Assembly (NCBI RefSeq): GCF_000712135.1 | Contig: NZ_JOOE01000002.1 | Location: 434,001 to 498,000, forward strand | Direction: 5' to 3' | DNA length: 64,000 nt | Source: Sphingomonas sp. UNC305MFCol5.2 | GTDB lineage: Bacteria > Pseudomonadota > Alphaproteobacteria > Sphingomonadales > Sphingomonadaceae | Shown: positions 26,279 through 35,400 of the stretch, one piece after another | How positions within the stretch are numbered: the stretch's first letter is position 1 | How the letters are laid out: each line of letters begins with the position of its first letter | Translations under genes and position numbers: made by a program | The notes under the pieces: model-generated | What the model was told of the DNA's origin: nothing | Seen by the model: only the letters and a program-made list of their open reading frames with translations | Database searches by the model: none

Positions 26279-28095
26279 CTCAAGTAAAGCTCGCCGACTG
26301 GGTGGCCGATCGGCTCGCCGCGCACGGCATCGACCATGTCTTCATGCTCACTGGCGGGGGGGCGATGCACCTCAACCATGCGCTGGGGACCCATCCGAAA
26401 CTCGCCACCACCTTCACCCATCACGAGCAGGCATTGTCGATGGCGGCGGAGGCCTATTACCGGCTGACCAACCGCCTCGCGGTGGTCAACGTCACGTCGG
26501 GACCTGGCGGCACCAATGCGATCACCGGCGTCTACGGCGCTTATGTCGATTCGATCGGCATGCTGGTCATCTCGGGCCAGGTGAAGACCGAGACCACGGT
26601 GCGCGCCACCGGGCTGCCGCTGCGCCAGTTCGGCGATCAGGAGCTCGATATCGAAGAGCTGGTTCGCCCGATCACCAAATATGTCACGATGGTCACCGAC
26701 CCGCCCAGCATTCGCTACCATCTCGAAAAGGCACTCTATCTTGCGACCAGCGGCCGACCGGGGCCGGTGTGGCTCGACATCCCGCTCGACGTGCAGGCCG
26801 CGAAGATCGACCCGGACCAGCTCGCCGGCTTCGATCCAGCCGAGCTCGACGAGCCGTGGAAGGCGACCGATCTCGGCGCGGCGGCCACTGCCATTCTGGA
26901 GAAGCTCAGCGCGGCCGAGCGCCCGGTGGTCTTCGCCGGCAGCGGGGTGCGGCTGAGCGGCGCACACGCGGATTTCCTGCGGCTGATCGAAAAGCTCGGC
27001 GTGCCGGTGGTCACCGGCTGGAACGCGCATGACGTGCTGTGGAACGCGCATCCGCTCTATGCCGGGCGCCCCGGCACGGTCGGCGATCGCGGCGGCAACA
27101 TGGTGGCGCAGAGCGCCGACCTGCTGCTGATCCTCGGCAGCCGGCTCAACATCCGCCAGGTCAGCTACAATTGGAGGACCTTCGCGCGCGAGGCATACAA
27201 GATCTGGGTCGACATCGATCCCGTAGAGCTGCGCAAGCCGACCGTATCGCCCGACATGCCCGTCGTCGCAGACCTTGCCGACCTGATCCCCGCATTGCTC
27301 GAAGCACCCTATGCCGGGCCGACGCCGGAGCATCGGGAATGGCTGGAATGGTCGCGCGAGCGCGTCCGGCGCTTCCCCGCGATGCTCCCCGAATATCGCG
27401 ACCACGGCCCGACCATCCATCCCTATGCGGCAATGGACGCATTGTTCGCGCAACTCGGCGAGGACGATGTCGTGGTCACCGGCAACGGCAGCGCCTGCGT
27501 GGTCAGCTTCCAGGTCGCCGAGATCAAGCGCGGCCAGCGGCTGTGGACCAATTCGGGCTGCGCGACGATGGGCTATGACCTTCCCGCCGCGATCGGGGTG
27601 TGCGCCGCGACAGGCAACAAGCAGCGCGTCGTCGCGATCGCCGGCGACGGCAGCATCATGATGAACCTGCAGGAGATGCAGACCATCGCCGGCTACGGCC
27701 TGCCGGTGAAGGTTTTCCTCATAAACAACAATGGTTACGTCTCGATCTTCCAGACGCATCGTAACTTCTTCAACGGCGTCGAAGTCGGCGGCGGGCCGAA
27801 GAGCGACGTCACCTTCCCCGATTTCTCCAAGGTCGCGGCGGCATTCGGCTTCGCCTATTTCCGCGCGGAATCGCACAACCAGCTTCCCGGCGCGATCGAA
27901 GCCGCGCTCGCCGCCGAAGGCCCGGTGATCTGCGAGATCTTCATCGACGAGCATGTCGCCTTCGCCCCCAAGCTCAGCGCGAAGGCGCATCCCGACGGCC
28001 GGATAACCTCGCCGCCGCTCGAGGATCTCTCGCCCTTCCTCCCGCGCGAAACGCTGCGCGAGAACATGCGCATCGCATTGCTGGAGGAGGAGTGA
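26275..28095 (+). CDS. Thiamine-diphosphate-dependent enzyme, acetolactate-synthase-like
   Basis: Encodes 606 residues from ATG 26275 (ATGA overlap). Three-domain ThDP architecture: N-terminal Pyr domain with LTGGGAMHLNHAL and the catalytic glutamate E51 in THHEQALSMAAE, a central domain (ERPVVFAGSGVRLSG, near 220), and a PP domain with GDGSIMMN near 458 to INNNGYVSI near 486. Acetolactate synthase for branched amino acids is usually paired with a small subunit, which is absent. In sugar operons such homologues (for example YerE of Yersinia) add a two-carbon unit from pyruvate to a CDP-4-keto-deoxyhexose. CDP-sugar genes lie next door, so a branched-chain sugar role is a strong inference. Confidence 0.8.
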   Translation: MTQVKLADWVADRLAAHGIDHVFMLTGGGAMHLNHALGTHPKLATTFTHHEQALSMAAEAYYRLTNRLAVVNVTSGPGGTNAITGVYGAYVDSIGMLVISGQVKTETTVRATGLPLRQFGDQELDIEELVRPITKYVTMVTDPPSIRYHLEKALYLATSGRPGPVWLDIPLDVQAAKIDPDQLAGFDPAELDEPWKATDLGAAATAILEKLSAAERPVVFAGSGVRLSGAHADFLRLIEKLGVPVVTGWNAHDVLWNAHPLYAGRPGTVGDRGGNMVAQSADLLLILGSRLNIRQVSYNWRTFAREAYKIWVDIDPVELRKPTVSPDMPVVADLADLIPALLEAPYAGPTPEHREWLEWSRERVRRFPAMLPEYRDHGPTIHPYAAMDALFAQLGEDDVVVTGNGSACVVSFQVAEIKRGQRLWTNSGCATMGYDLPAAIGVCAATGNKQRVVAIAGDGSIMMNLQEMQTIAGYGLPVKVFLINNNGYVSIFQTHRNFFNGVEVGGGPKSDVTFPDFSKVAAAFGFAYFRAESHNQLPGAIEAALAAEGPVICEIFIDEHVAFAPKLSAKAHPDGRITSPPLEDLSPFLPRETLRENMRIALLEEE

Positions 28096-28496
28096 TGGCG
28101 CGCGCCGAGCGTCCGCTCCGCTTCATGCTGGCCGGCGCGGCGAACACCGCGTTCGGGCTGGCGATCTATCCGCTGCTGCTGTGGAGCGTGCCGACGTTCC
28201 ACATGCACTATCTGATCGCGCTCGGCGTCGCGCAGGCGATCAGCCTCTGTTTCGCCTTCGCGACCTACAAGATCGGCGTGTTCCGCACCCGCGGCAATAT
28301 CGCGCGCGAGTTCGGCACCTTCTCCAGCTTCTATCTGTTCAATTATGCCGCCAATTGGGCTGCGCTGCCGCTGCTCGTCGAGCTCGGCGGCGTGCCTCCG
28401 ATCCTCGCCCAGCTCGGCTTCACTGCGCTTCTGGTCCTCGGCAGCTGGTTTTGGCACAGCCGCGTCACCTTCCGGTCCGCGGGAGGTCCTGTATGA
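28095..28496 (+). CDS. GtrA family membrane protein (lipid-linked sugar flippase)
   Basis: Encodes 133 residues with four hydrophobic helices and the GtrA opening LRFMLAGAANTAFGLAIYPLL. GGAGGAGG at 28083-28090 favours ATG 28095 over the GTG at 28092. GtrA-like proteins are thought to flip undecaprenyl-phosphate-linked sugars to the periplasm. The GtrB-like enzyme (22834) would supply that lipid-linked sugar and a GT-C protein would use it. The stop overlaps a tiny downstream frame (ATGA). Confidence 0.85.
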   Translation: MARAERPLRFMLAGAANTAFGLAIYPLLLWSVPTFHMHYLIALGVAQAISLCFAFATYKIGVFRTRGNIAREFGTFSSFYLFNYAANWAALPLLVELGGVPPILAQLGFTALLVLGSWFWHSRVTFRSAGGPV

Positions 28497-28555
28497 GCGA
28501 ATTCCTCCACCGCGCCTGTCCGGCCTGCGGCACCGGCTCAGGCGGCGACGCGTAA
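28493..28555 (+). pseudogene. Truncated reading frame, probable 5' remnant of a sugar methyltransferase gene
   Basis: ATG 28493 overlaps the gtrA stop as ATGA, exactly like the functional joints upstream, but the frame ends after 20 codons (MSEFLHRACPACGTGSGGDA). The CPxCG cysteine pair at this position resembles the zinc-binding start of class I SAM-dependent methyltransferases found in glycan clusters. The last 18 nt overlap the 3' end of the convergent rfbG gene. A deletion or rearrangement that joined two gene groups would explain this. The methyltransferase assignment is inference from a very short sequence. Confidence 0.5.
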
Positions 28556-29611
28556 CGAACCCCGGCTCGAAGCCGCCGAATAGTTCGCGATCTGGGCGAG
28601 CGTCACCTCTCGCGCATCCTCGCCCCGGCCGGTCGCCTTGTGCCAGGCGACGATCCAATCGAGCGTCGTTTCGAGGTTGAGCGTCGGCTGCCAACCCAAA
28701 GCCGTCCGTGCCTTCGAGCAGTCGAGCCGCAACAGCCCCGCCTCGTGGACCCGCGGACCGTGATCGGCCTGTGGGTGCGGCGCACCGCCCCAAGCCGCTC
28801 GCATCCGCTCGACGATCCACGAAACCGGCCGGGTATCGTCATCCGAGGGTCCGAAATTCCACGCATCGGCGAATTCCCTCTCCCCAATCAGCAATCGCTC
28901 GGCAATCTTAAGATACCCCCCCAACGCCTCCAGCACGTGCTGCCACGGGCGAACCGAGTCCGGCGAGCGGATCAGCGGCGATGCGCCAGCTTCGAAGGCG
29001 CGGATCAGGTCGGGTATCAGCCGGTCGGTCGCCCAGTCGCCGCCGCCGATGACGTTGCCGGCACGCACCGTTGCCAGCGCCGGACCCTGGGCGAAAAACG
29101 AGCTGCGATACGCGGCCGCCACCAACTCTGCGCACCCCTTGCTGCTGCTATACGGGTCGTGCCCACCCATTGGGTCGTTCTCGCGATAGGGCCAGACCCA
29201 TTCGCGATTCTCGTAGCATTTGTCGCTGGTGACGCAGACGATCGCGGCGACATCCGGTGTACGCCGGGCCGCCTCGAGCAGGTGTACCGTCCCCATCACG
29301 TTGGTCGCATAGGTTTCCACCGGCTCGCGATAGGACAAGCGCACCAGCGGCTGCGCGGCGAGGTGGAAGATCACCTCCGGCCGCGAGGCCTCGACGACGG
29401 CGCGGACCGTGGTCAGATCGCGGACGTCACCTTCATGGTGCGCGATCAGTTCGTCTATCCGCGCCGCAGCGAACAGGCTCGGCTCGCTCAGCGGCGGCAG
29501 TGCGAAGCCGGTGACTTCGGCACCGAGCGCATGCAGCCACAGGCTCAGCCAGCTGCCCTTGAAGCCGGTATGGCCGGTGACGAGCACCCGGCGTCCGCGC
29601 CAATCGTTCAC
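28538..29611 (-). CDS. rfbG: CDP-glucose 4,6-dehydratase
   Basis: Encodes 357 residues from GTG 29611, which overlaps the rfbF stop (GTGA). It converts CDP-glucose to CDP-4-keto-6-deoxyglucose. Extended SDR: WRGRRVLVTGHTGFKGSWLS at the N-terminus (the HTGFKG motif is typical of RfbG), FHLAAQPLVRLSY near 80, CVTSDKCYEN near 125, and DPYSSSKGCAEL near 150 with the catalytic Tyr and Lys. RAGNVIGGGDWATDRLIPD near 184 is also characteristic. It is paired with rfbF. No gene for the 3-deoxygenation step (AscC/DdhC type) is present. Confidence 0.93.
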   Translation of the reverse strand: MNDWRGRRVLVTGHTGFKGSWLSLWLHALGAEVTGFALPPLSEPSLFAAARIDELIAHHEGDVRDLTTVRAVVEASRPEVIFHLAAQPLVRLSYREPVETYATNVMGTVHLLEAARRTPDVAAIVCVTSDKCYENREWVWPYRENDPMGGHDPYSSSKGCAELVAAAYRSSFFAQGPALATVRAGNVIGGGDWATDRLIPDLIRAFEAGASPLIRSPDSVRPWQHVLEALGGYLKIAERLLIGEREFADAWNFGPSDDDTRPVSWIVERMRAAWGGAPHPQADHGPRVHEAGLLRLDCSKARTALGWQPTLNLETTLDWIVAWHKATGRGEDAREVTLAQIANYSAASSRGSLRVAA

Positions 29612-30381
29612 CAGCGCTTCCACGGTGCGTTGCCCGCCTTCCACAATTCGTCGAGGTACATCTTGTCGCGCAGCGTATCCATCGGCTGCCAGAAACCGTC
29701 ATGGCGATAACCCATCAGCTCGCCGCCGCGCGCGAGGCGTTCGAGCGGCCCCGCTTCCCATATTGTGTCCGGGCCATCGATCAGGTCGAGCACCGAGGGA
29801 TCGGCGACGAAGAACCCGCCATTGATCTGGCCGCCGTCACCAGCCGGCTTTTCCTTGAAATCGACGACCTTGCCCGCCTCGAATTCGAGCGCCCCGAAAC
29901 GGCCGGGGGGCGAGACCGAGGTGATCGTCGCGCGGTGGCCATGGGCTTTGTGAAAATCGACCAGGGCGCCGACGTCGATGTCGGCGACGCCGTCGCCATA
30001 GGTGAGGCAGAACGGCTCGTCGGGATCGAGATAGGGCCGGATCGCCGCCAGCCGCCCACCGGTCATCGTCGAGGCGCCGGTCTCGACGAGCGTGATCCGC
30101 CACGGCTCGCTGCGGGCGTAATGGACTTCCATGCCGTTGCCGCCGCGCAGATCGATCGTCACGTCGGAGGTGTGGAGGAAATAGTTCGCGAAGAACTCCT
30201 TGATCAGATAGCCCTTATAGCCAAGGCACACGACGAAGTCGTTGAAGCCGCTCGACGAATAGATCTTCATGATATGCCAGAGGATCGGCATGCCGCCGAT
30301 CTCGACCATCGGTTTCGGCCGCACCGACGTCTCTTCGCCGAGCCGGGTGCCCAGACCGCCGGCCAGGATTACGGTTCGCAT
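29608..30381 (-). CDS. rfbF: Glucose-1-phosphate cytidylyltransferase
   Basis: Encodes 257 residues, the standard length. It makes CDP-glucose from CTP and glucose-1-phosphate. The nucleotidyltransferase signature MRTVILAGGLGTRLGEET is at the start, with RPKPMVEIGGMPILWHIM following, FCLTYGDGVADID near 124 and INGGFFV near 187. ATG 30381 is preferred to the GTG two codons upstream. Divergent from the GT39-like gene with only 28 nt between starts. The rfbF-rfbG pair defines a CDP-hexose branch of the glycan pathway. Confidence 0.93.
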   Translation of the reverse strand: MRTVILAGGLGTRLGEETSVRPKPMVEIGGMPILWHIMKIYSSSGFNDFVVCLGYKGYLIKEFFANYFLHTSDVTIDLRGGNGMEVHYARSEPWRITLVETGASTMTGGRLAAIRPYLDPDEPFCLTYGDGVADIDVGALVDFHKAHGHRATITSVSPPGRFGALEFEAGKVVDFKEKPAGDGGQINGGFFVADPSVLDLIDGPDTIWEAGPLERLARGGELMGYRHDGFWQPMDTLRDKMYLDELWKAGNAPWKRW

Positions 30382-30409
30382 CGTCACTCCACGTCATCAC
30401 TTCAGCACG

Positions 30410-32164
30410 ATGACGGAACCCACCCCCCCAGCCCGTAACGCCGGCCGCGATTCCTGGACGCAGCACAGCCTGTTGCTGTTGATCCTGTTGGCGGCGGCGG
30501 GCCTGCGGATACGCGGGATCGGCTTCGGGCTTCCCGCGCTCTACGATCCCGATGAGCCGCTGTTCATGATGACCGCGATCGAGATGCTGCGGAACAACAG
30601 CCTGAACCCCGGCTGGTTCGGTCACCCGGGCACGATTACGCTTTATTGCCTTGCACTGACCGATCTGATCGTCGGGAGTATCGGCATCGCCACCGGCCGC
30701 TATGCCGATGCCGATGCCTTTGTGCGCGCGGCCTATGCCGATCCGGGGATCCTGTTCCTTCCAGCCAGGATTCTCATCGCAACCTTCGGAGTCGTGTGCG
30801 TCTATCTGACGTGGCGGCTGGGCCGGCGGATCGGCGGCACGCGCACCGGTTTGCTCGCCGCGGCCTTTCTGGCGGTCAACGCGGTGCATATCGAGTATTC
30901 GCAGCTTATCCGGACTGACATCCAGGCCAGCGTATTCATGTTGCTCTGCCTGTCTTCCGCGCTCTCGATCGCCGAAAGTGGCAGGCTGCGTGCCTATTTG
31001 CTGGCCGGAATCTTCGTCGGACTCGGCTGCGCCACCAAATGGCCGGCCGCGACGTTCGCCCTGAGCCCCATCGCCGCCGGGATTTGGCGCGTGGCTCAAG
31101 GAAAGCGCGAAGCACGGAACCTCCTCGCGTTCGCCGGCGCGGCAGTGGCGACGTTGTTCCTCGCCTCGCCCTATCTGCTGCTCGATTATCCGGCAGTCGT
31201 TCGAAATCTGACCGGCGAAGCGCGACCGATCCATCCGGGATCCACGGGGGGCGGGCTGCTCGACAATTTCGGATGGTATCTGCGTTCGTTGTTCGGATCA
31301 TTCGGCGCAATCAACATCGCGCTAGCCACCTTCGGTACGATCCTGCTGCCGCTGCGCAACCGCGGCCCGGCGATCGCACTGCTGCCGGGCGCGGGTGCCT
31401 TCGCCGTGCTGATCTCAATCCAGACGCTGCGCTGGGAGCGCTGGCTGGTGCCGCTATTGCCCTTCGTCGCGATAATGACGGGATACGCCGTCCATGCACT
31501 TTCAGATATGGCACGCGCCTGGACGGGGCGCTCGTTGCGCCTCGTCGAGCCTTTGGCCGGCCTGCTCCTGATCCTGCCGATGCTTCCACCGGTGCAGGAT
31601 CGCGCGGTCGCGCGTGCGAACGATACGCGCCAGCTAGCTTCGGCATGGATCCGCGCGCATGTTCCGTCCGACGCGTCGATCGTCGTCGAGCACGCCGCGC
31701 TCGATCTGATCGATGGTCCGTGGAAATTGCTCTTTCCCCTTGGCAGCGCGGGATGCGTCGATGCGCGGGCGATGCTCACGGGGCGCATTCGCTATGCCGA
31801 AGTCGAAACGCTACGGTCGGGCAGTCCGATCGTCGATCTCGCCAGCGTCCCCTCGCCTCGCCTCGAAAGCTGCCACGCGCGCTATGCGGTGCTGACCCAT
31901 TATGACCGTTATCGCGACGCGCAGGCCGACTTCGCAGCCGAATGGCGCCGATATGCGGCGCTCACCCGCCGGAGCACGCTTCGCGCCACCATCACGCCCG
32001 CCGACGGTGAGCGCGCGGGCCCCGCCGTCTATATCTTCGAACTAGCCCCACGTCACCGCGCGGTAGGCCGGCTCAGCACGAACGCGGCGCACCCTGCCAA
32101 TGCGAGCGCCACGACAACGTCCGCCGTCAAGCCGGGGCGCGCCGTGAACCAGAAGATGGCGTAA
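30410..32164 (+). CDS. GT39/ArnT-like polytopic glycosyltransferase (GT-C)
   Basis: Encodes 584 residues from ATG 30410. The first helix (SLLLLILLAAAGLRIRGIGFG) is followed by the periplasmic DPDEPLFMMTAIEML motif with the acidic pair typical of GT39/GT83 enzymes. About eleven further hydrophobic helices and a soluble C-terminal part (about residue 400 onward, HVPSDASIVVEHAALDL) follow. It would use a lipid-linked sugar donor in the periplasm. Its last 37 codons overlap the opposite-strand YbaN-like gene (32053-32164). This tail is hydrophilic and may be a stop-loss extension after YIFELAP. Confidence 0.8.
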   Translation: MTEPTPPARNAGRDSWTQHSLLLLILLAAAGLRIRGIGFGLPALYDPDEPLFMMTAIEMLRNNSLNPGWFGHPGTITLYCLALTDLIVGSIGIATGRYADADAFVRAAYADPGILFLPARILIATFGVVCVYLTWRLGRRIGGTRTGLLAAAFLAVNAVHIEYSQLIRTDIQASVFMLLCLSSALSIAESGRLRAYLLAGIFVGLGCATKWPAATFALSPIAAGIWRVAQGKREARNLLAFAGAAVATLFLASPYLLLDYPAVVRNLTGEARPIHPGSTGGGLLDNFGWYLRSLFGSFGAINIALATFGTILLPLRNRGPAIALLPGAGAFAVLISIQTLRWERWLVPLLPFVAIMTGYAVHALSDMARAWTGRSLRLVEPLAGLLLILPMLPPVQDRAVARANDTRQLASAWIRAHVPSDASIVVEHAALDLIDGPWKLLFPLGSAGCVDARAMLTGRIRYAEVETLRSGSPIVDLASVPSPRLESCHARYAVLTHYDRYRDAQADFAAEWRRYAALTRRSTLRATITPADGERAGPAVYIFELAPRHRAVGRLSTNAAHPANASATTTSAVKPGRAVNQKMA

Positions 32165-32457
32165 CCCAGCGCCATTCCCGTACAGGCGAGAAGCTTCCCC
32201 TTCTTCGTGATCGCGCCGTTTTCGCGCCACGCACGGAGCGACGGTCCGAACCGCGGATGATCGAGGAGCCAGGCCTCGAGCCGCGGTGACGAGCGCGCGA
32301 AGCAGCCGACTGCCAGGATCAGAAAGATCGTCGTCGGCATCAACGGCAGAAGCGCGCCCACGAAGCCCAGCAAGACGAAGAACCAGCCCAGCGCCAGCCA
32401 AAGCGCGCGCGACGAGTTCGCGTTGCCTTCAGGCTTGTTGTCTCGCCGCCACGTCAT
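32053..32457 (-). CDS. YbaN/DUF454 family inner-membrane protein
   Basis: Encodes 134 residues from ATG 32457. The DUF454 core is present: ALGWFFVLLGFVGALLPLMPTTIFLILAVGCFARSSPRLEAWLLDH, then FGPSLRAWRENGAITKKGKL, then two more hydrophobic helices. The family consists of small inner-membrane proteins of unknown function. The start at 32457 avoids overlap with the GH2 gene (ends 32495). It overlaps the convergent glycosyltransferase gene by 112 nt at its 3' end. Confidence 0.85.
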   Translation of the reverse strand: MTWRRDNKPEGNANSSRALWLALGWFFVLLGFVGALLPLMPTTIFLILAVGCFARSSPRLEAWLLDHPRFGPSLRAWRENGAITKKGKLLACTGMALGYAIFWFTARPGLTADVVVALALAGCAAFVLSRPTAR

Positions 32458-32494
32458 CGCGAGCGTCGGTACCATCACCGCTGGATCGGGAACA

Positions 32495-35400
32495 CTATTT
32501 CCGCGCGACGGGTCCATGGAAATCGACCTCGACCACGCCCAGCCGCCAGCCCGGCGGTACCGCGTCGGCGCCGGTGTCACCTGCCTTGCGCGAGGTATCG
32601 AGCTCGATGACCTTGCCGAAGGCGTCGCGATCGACGACCGGACCGATCTGGGTGATACGCAGCATGCTGCCGGTAGCGGCGGCGAACTTCACATTGGCGT
32701 AGCCGAGCTGGCGCTCGGTCTCGCCTTCCCACACCGTCTTGCCGTCGAGCGTGATCCGCAAATTGTAGCTGCGCGAGCGCCAGCCGACGAGCTTCAGGTC
32801 GATCTCGCTCAGCGTCGCGGGCGCGGCGAAGCGATATTCGATCCAGGCCGAGCCCGGCTGGCCGTCGCTGGTCCAGCGCGAAAGCTCATTGTCGTCGGCG
32901 CTGTTTGCCGCGTCGGGCTGGTTAGAACCTGCGACGATCGATGCGGCGGTGACGGTCGTCCGGCTCGGCGTGAACGAGGGGCCCGAAGGCGTCGCCCCAC
33001 GCGTGAGCAAGCCGGGCTGGTGATCCTCGGGGAAATCGGACGATAGCCCACCGGCTACGGGCTTCACCGCTTTTGTCGGCATCGTCAGCGTCGCGCCTTC
33101 CAGCCCCGCTGCCGTCGCAGCGATGCGTACCGTGCCGCCTTGCGTGCCTGCACGGAGCAACACACGGTTCACTCCGGCCTCGACGGGGAGGTTCGGCGAG
33201 AGGATGAAATTATCCTCGGTCCGTGCCGTGCCGGCATATTGGGTAGTCTGGTCGGCGCCAGCGGGTTTGGCCGGCTCGGCCGGACCCGTGGCGATTGCCG
33301 CACGCGGTTTGCCTGAGGAATCGCCCTGCGCGATCCCGCCCCGCCATTCGGCGGGACCGTCGAGCGTGAATTTGACCATGTCGTGCGCAGTCGGAACGCG
33401 CCGGCCTTTCGCATCGACTACTTCGACATCGACCAGCGCGATGTCGGCGCCATCCATCACGAAGCCGCGCGGCGAGACGTGCGGCGTGAGGCGCAGGGCC
33501 ACGGGGGCGCCCACAGTCTCGACGCTATGCTCGGACTTGCGGCCATCGGCATAGGTAGCGACCGCGCGGAGCGTCCCAGGCGCCCATGGGACCTGCTTCC
33601 AGCCGAACAGGAAGCCGTTGCTGCGCGCACCCTTGCCCAGCGAACGGCCGTTCAGGAACAGCTCGACACTGTCGCCGTTCGAGACGACGGTGACGTCCTT
33701 GGAGATGCCCGGCGCGTAGTTCCAGTGACCGATGACGTGCGTGCGCGGGGTGACGCTGTCGACCCAGTCGCTCCACATCACCTGATGCGCGTAAAAGCCC
33801 TCCTTGGGCAGGCGCACCGCATCGACTTCGCCCGAGCGACGGTAATTATTGTCGCCGCGATAATGCGTGTTCGAATCCGAGAAGATGATGTTGACGCCGC
33901 CCGAGCTGACGCGTTTCCCGGTCCCCGGACGCACGCGGTAGTAATCCCACCAGCGCTTGACGTCCTCGATCGCGTGGCTGTCCTGGTTGCGGTTGTAATC
34001 GGGCGAATCCTTGTGGAACGGCGGGGTCAATTCGTCCTGGTAGAGCCGGGCGCCCTCGTCGCGCGAATATTCCATTGCCCAGACCGGCTTCGTGGCGCTC
34101 TTGTTGATGTAGAGCATCTCGCCGCCATATTCGGCGACCCTGCTGTCGAGCATCTCGCGCGAGCCGACGGCGCGGCCGCCATGCGGATCATATTGGTCGC
34201 GGATCGCCTTGAGTTCGGCCATGTGCGCGTCGCTGATATTCTCATTGCCGCCCTCGTAGAACAGGATCGAGGGGTTGTTGCGATTATAGACGATCGCGTC
34301 GCGCATCACTTCCTTGCGCTGGTCCCAGCGGCGGCCGATGACGTCGCTCTCGGCATCGCCGGCGGGCATCGCCTGGATGAGGCCGACGCGATCGGCGCTC
34401 TCGACGTCCTGCTTCGACGGCGCGATGTGCATCCAGCGGACGAGATTGCCGCCGCTTTCGACCATCAGGCCATTGGAGAAATCGCTGAGCCAGGGCGGGA
34501 TCGAGACGCCGACTGCGGGCCATTCGTTCGAGGTGCGCTGGGCATAGCCGTGCATCTGGATGACACGGCCATTGAGGGTGACCATGCCGTCCGCGAACTT
34601 CGTCTGGCGGAAACCGGTTCTGGTATCGACGCTGTCGATCACCTTGCCGTTCTCGGTCAGGATCGTGGTGACGGTGTAGAGATAGCCATAACCCCAGCTC
34701 CAGAAATGGAGGTTTTCTGCGGTGCCGGCGGCAGTCAGCAGGCGGGTTTCGCCGGGGGCCAGCGTCGCGTTGCCGCCGTCGAGACGGCGGACGACGCGGC
34801 CGTCGCGGTCGCGGATCTCGGCGCGGTAGCCGATCTTGCGCGGAGTCGCACCGGCGTTGCGGATCTGGGTCTGGGCGTGGATCGTCGCGCGGCGGGCCTT
34901 CACGTCGAAGCCGTCGGCCCAGACATATTGGCCTGTGGTGCCGAGCCCGGCATAGAGCGGGAGGGTCTGATAGACCGGACCGGTCAGGTGCAGCCGGACA
35001 TTCTTGGTGATGCCGCCGTAATTGACATTGAAATTGTTGTTGTTCCACTGGAAGCCGCTGCCGGTCGCGCGCTCCTTGTATTTCCAGTCATTGTCGACGC
35101 GGACCGCGATGACGTTTTCGCCGGGCCGGAGCGCCGCAGTGATGTCGGCGCCGAACGCCATCGCGCCGTTCTCGGACAAGGCGACCGACTGGCCGTTGAC
35201 CCAGACCTCCGCGGCCTGACGCACGCCTTCGAACTCGAGGAACGCGCGCGCGACGGAGCCTTGCGTGGGGAGCGTGATGCGCTTGCGGTACCAGATGATG
35301 CCTGTCGAGAGATCCTTGATGTCGCGGGCGAAGGCTTCTTTCTCGTTGAAGGCGTTGGGGAGCGTGACCTGATGCCAGCCGCCGTCGTCGAAGCCCGCCT

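Noticed and set aside
26275..28095. Calling the ThDP enzyme a biosynthetic acetolactate synthase (ilvB)
   Set aside because: No small regulatory subunit or ilv genes are nearby, and the gene is embedded in a glycan operon; the broader family call is safer.
32567..32580. CGCCGGTGTCAC resembling the LacI operator half-site
   Set aside because: It is inside the 3' coding end of the GH2 gene, lacks the second half and is not near a start codon.
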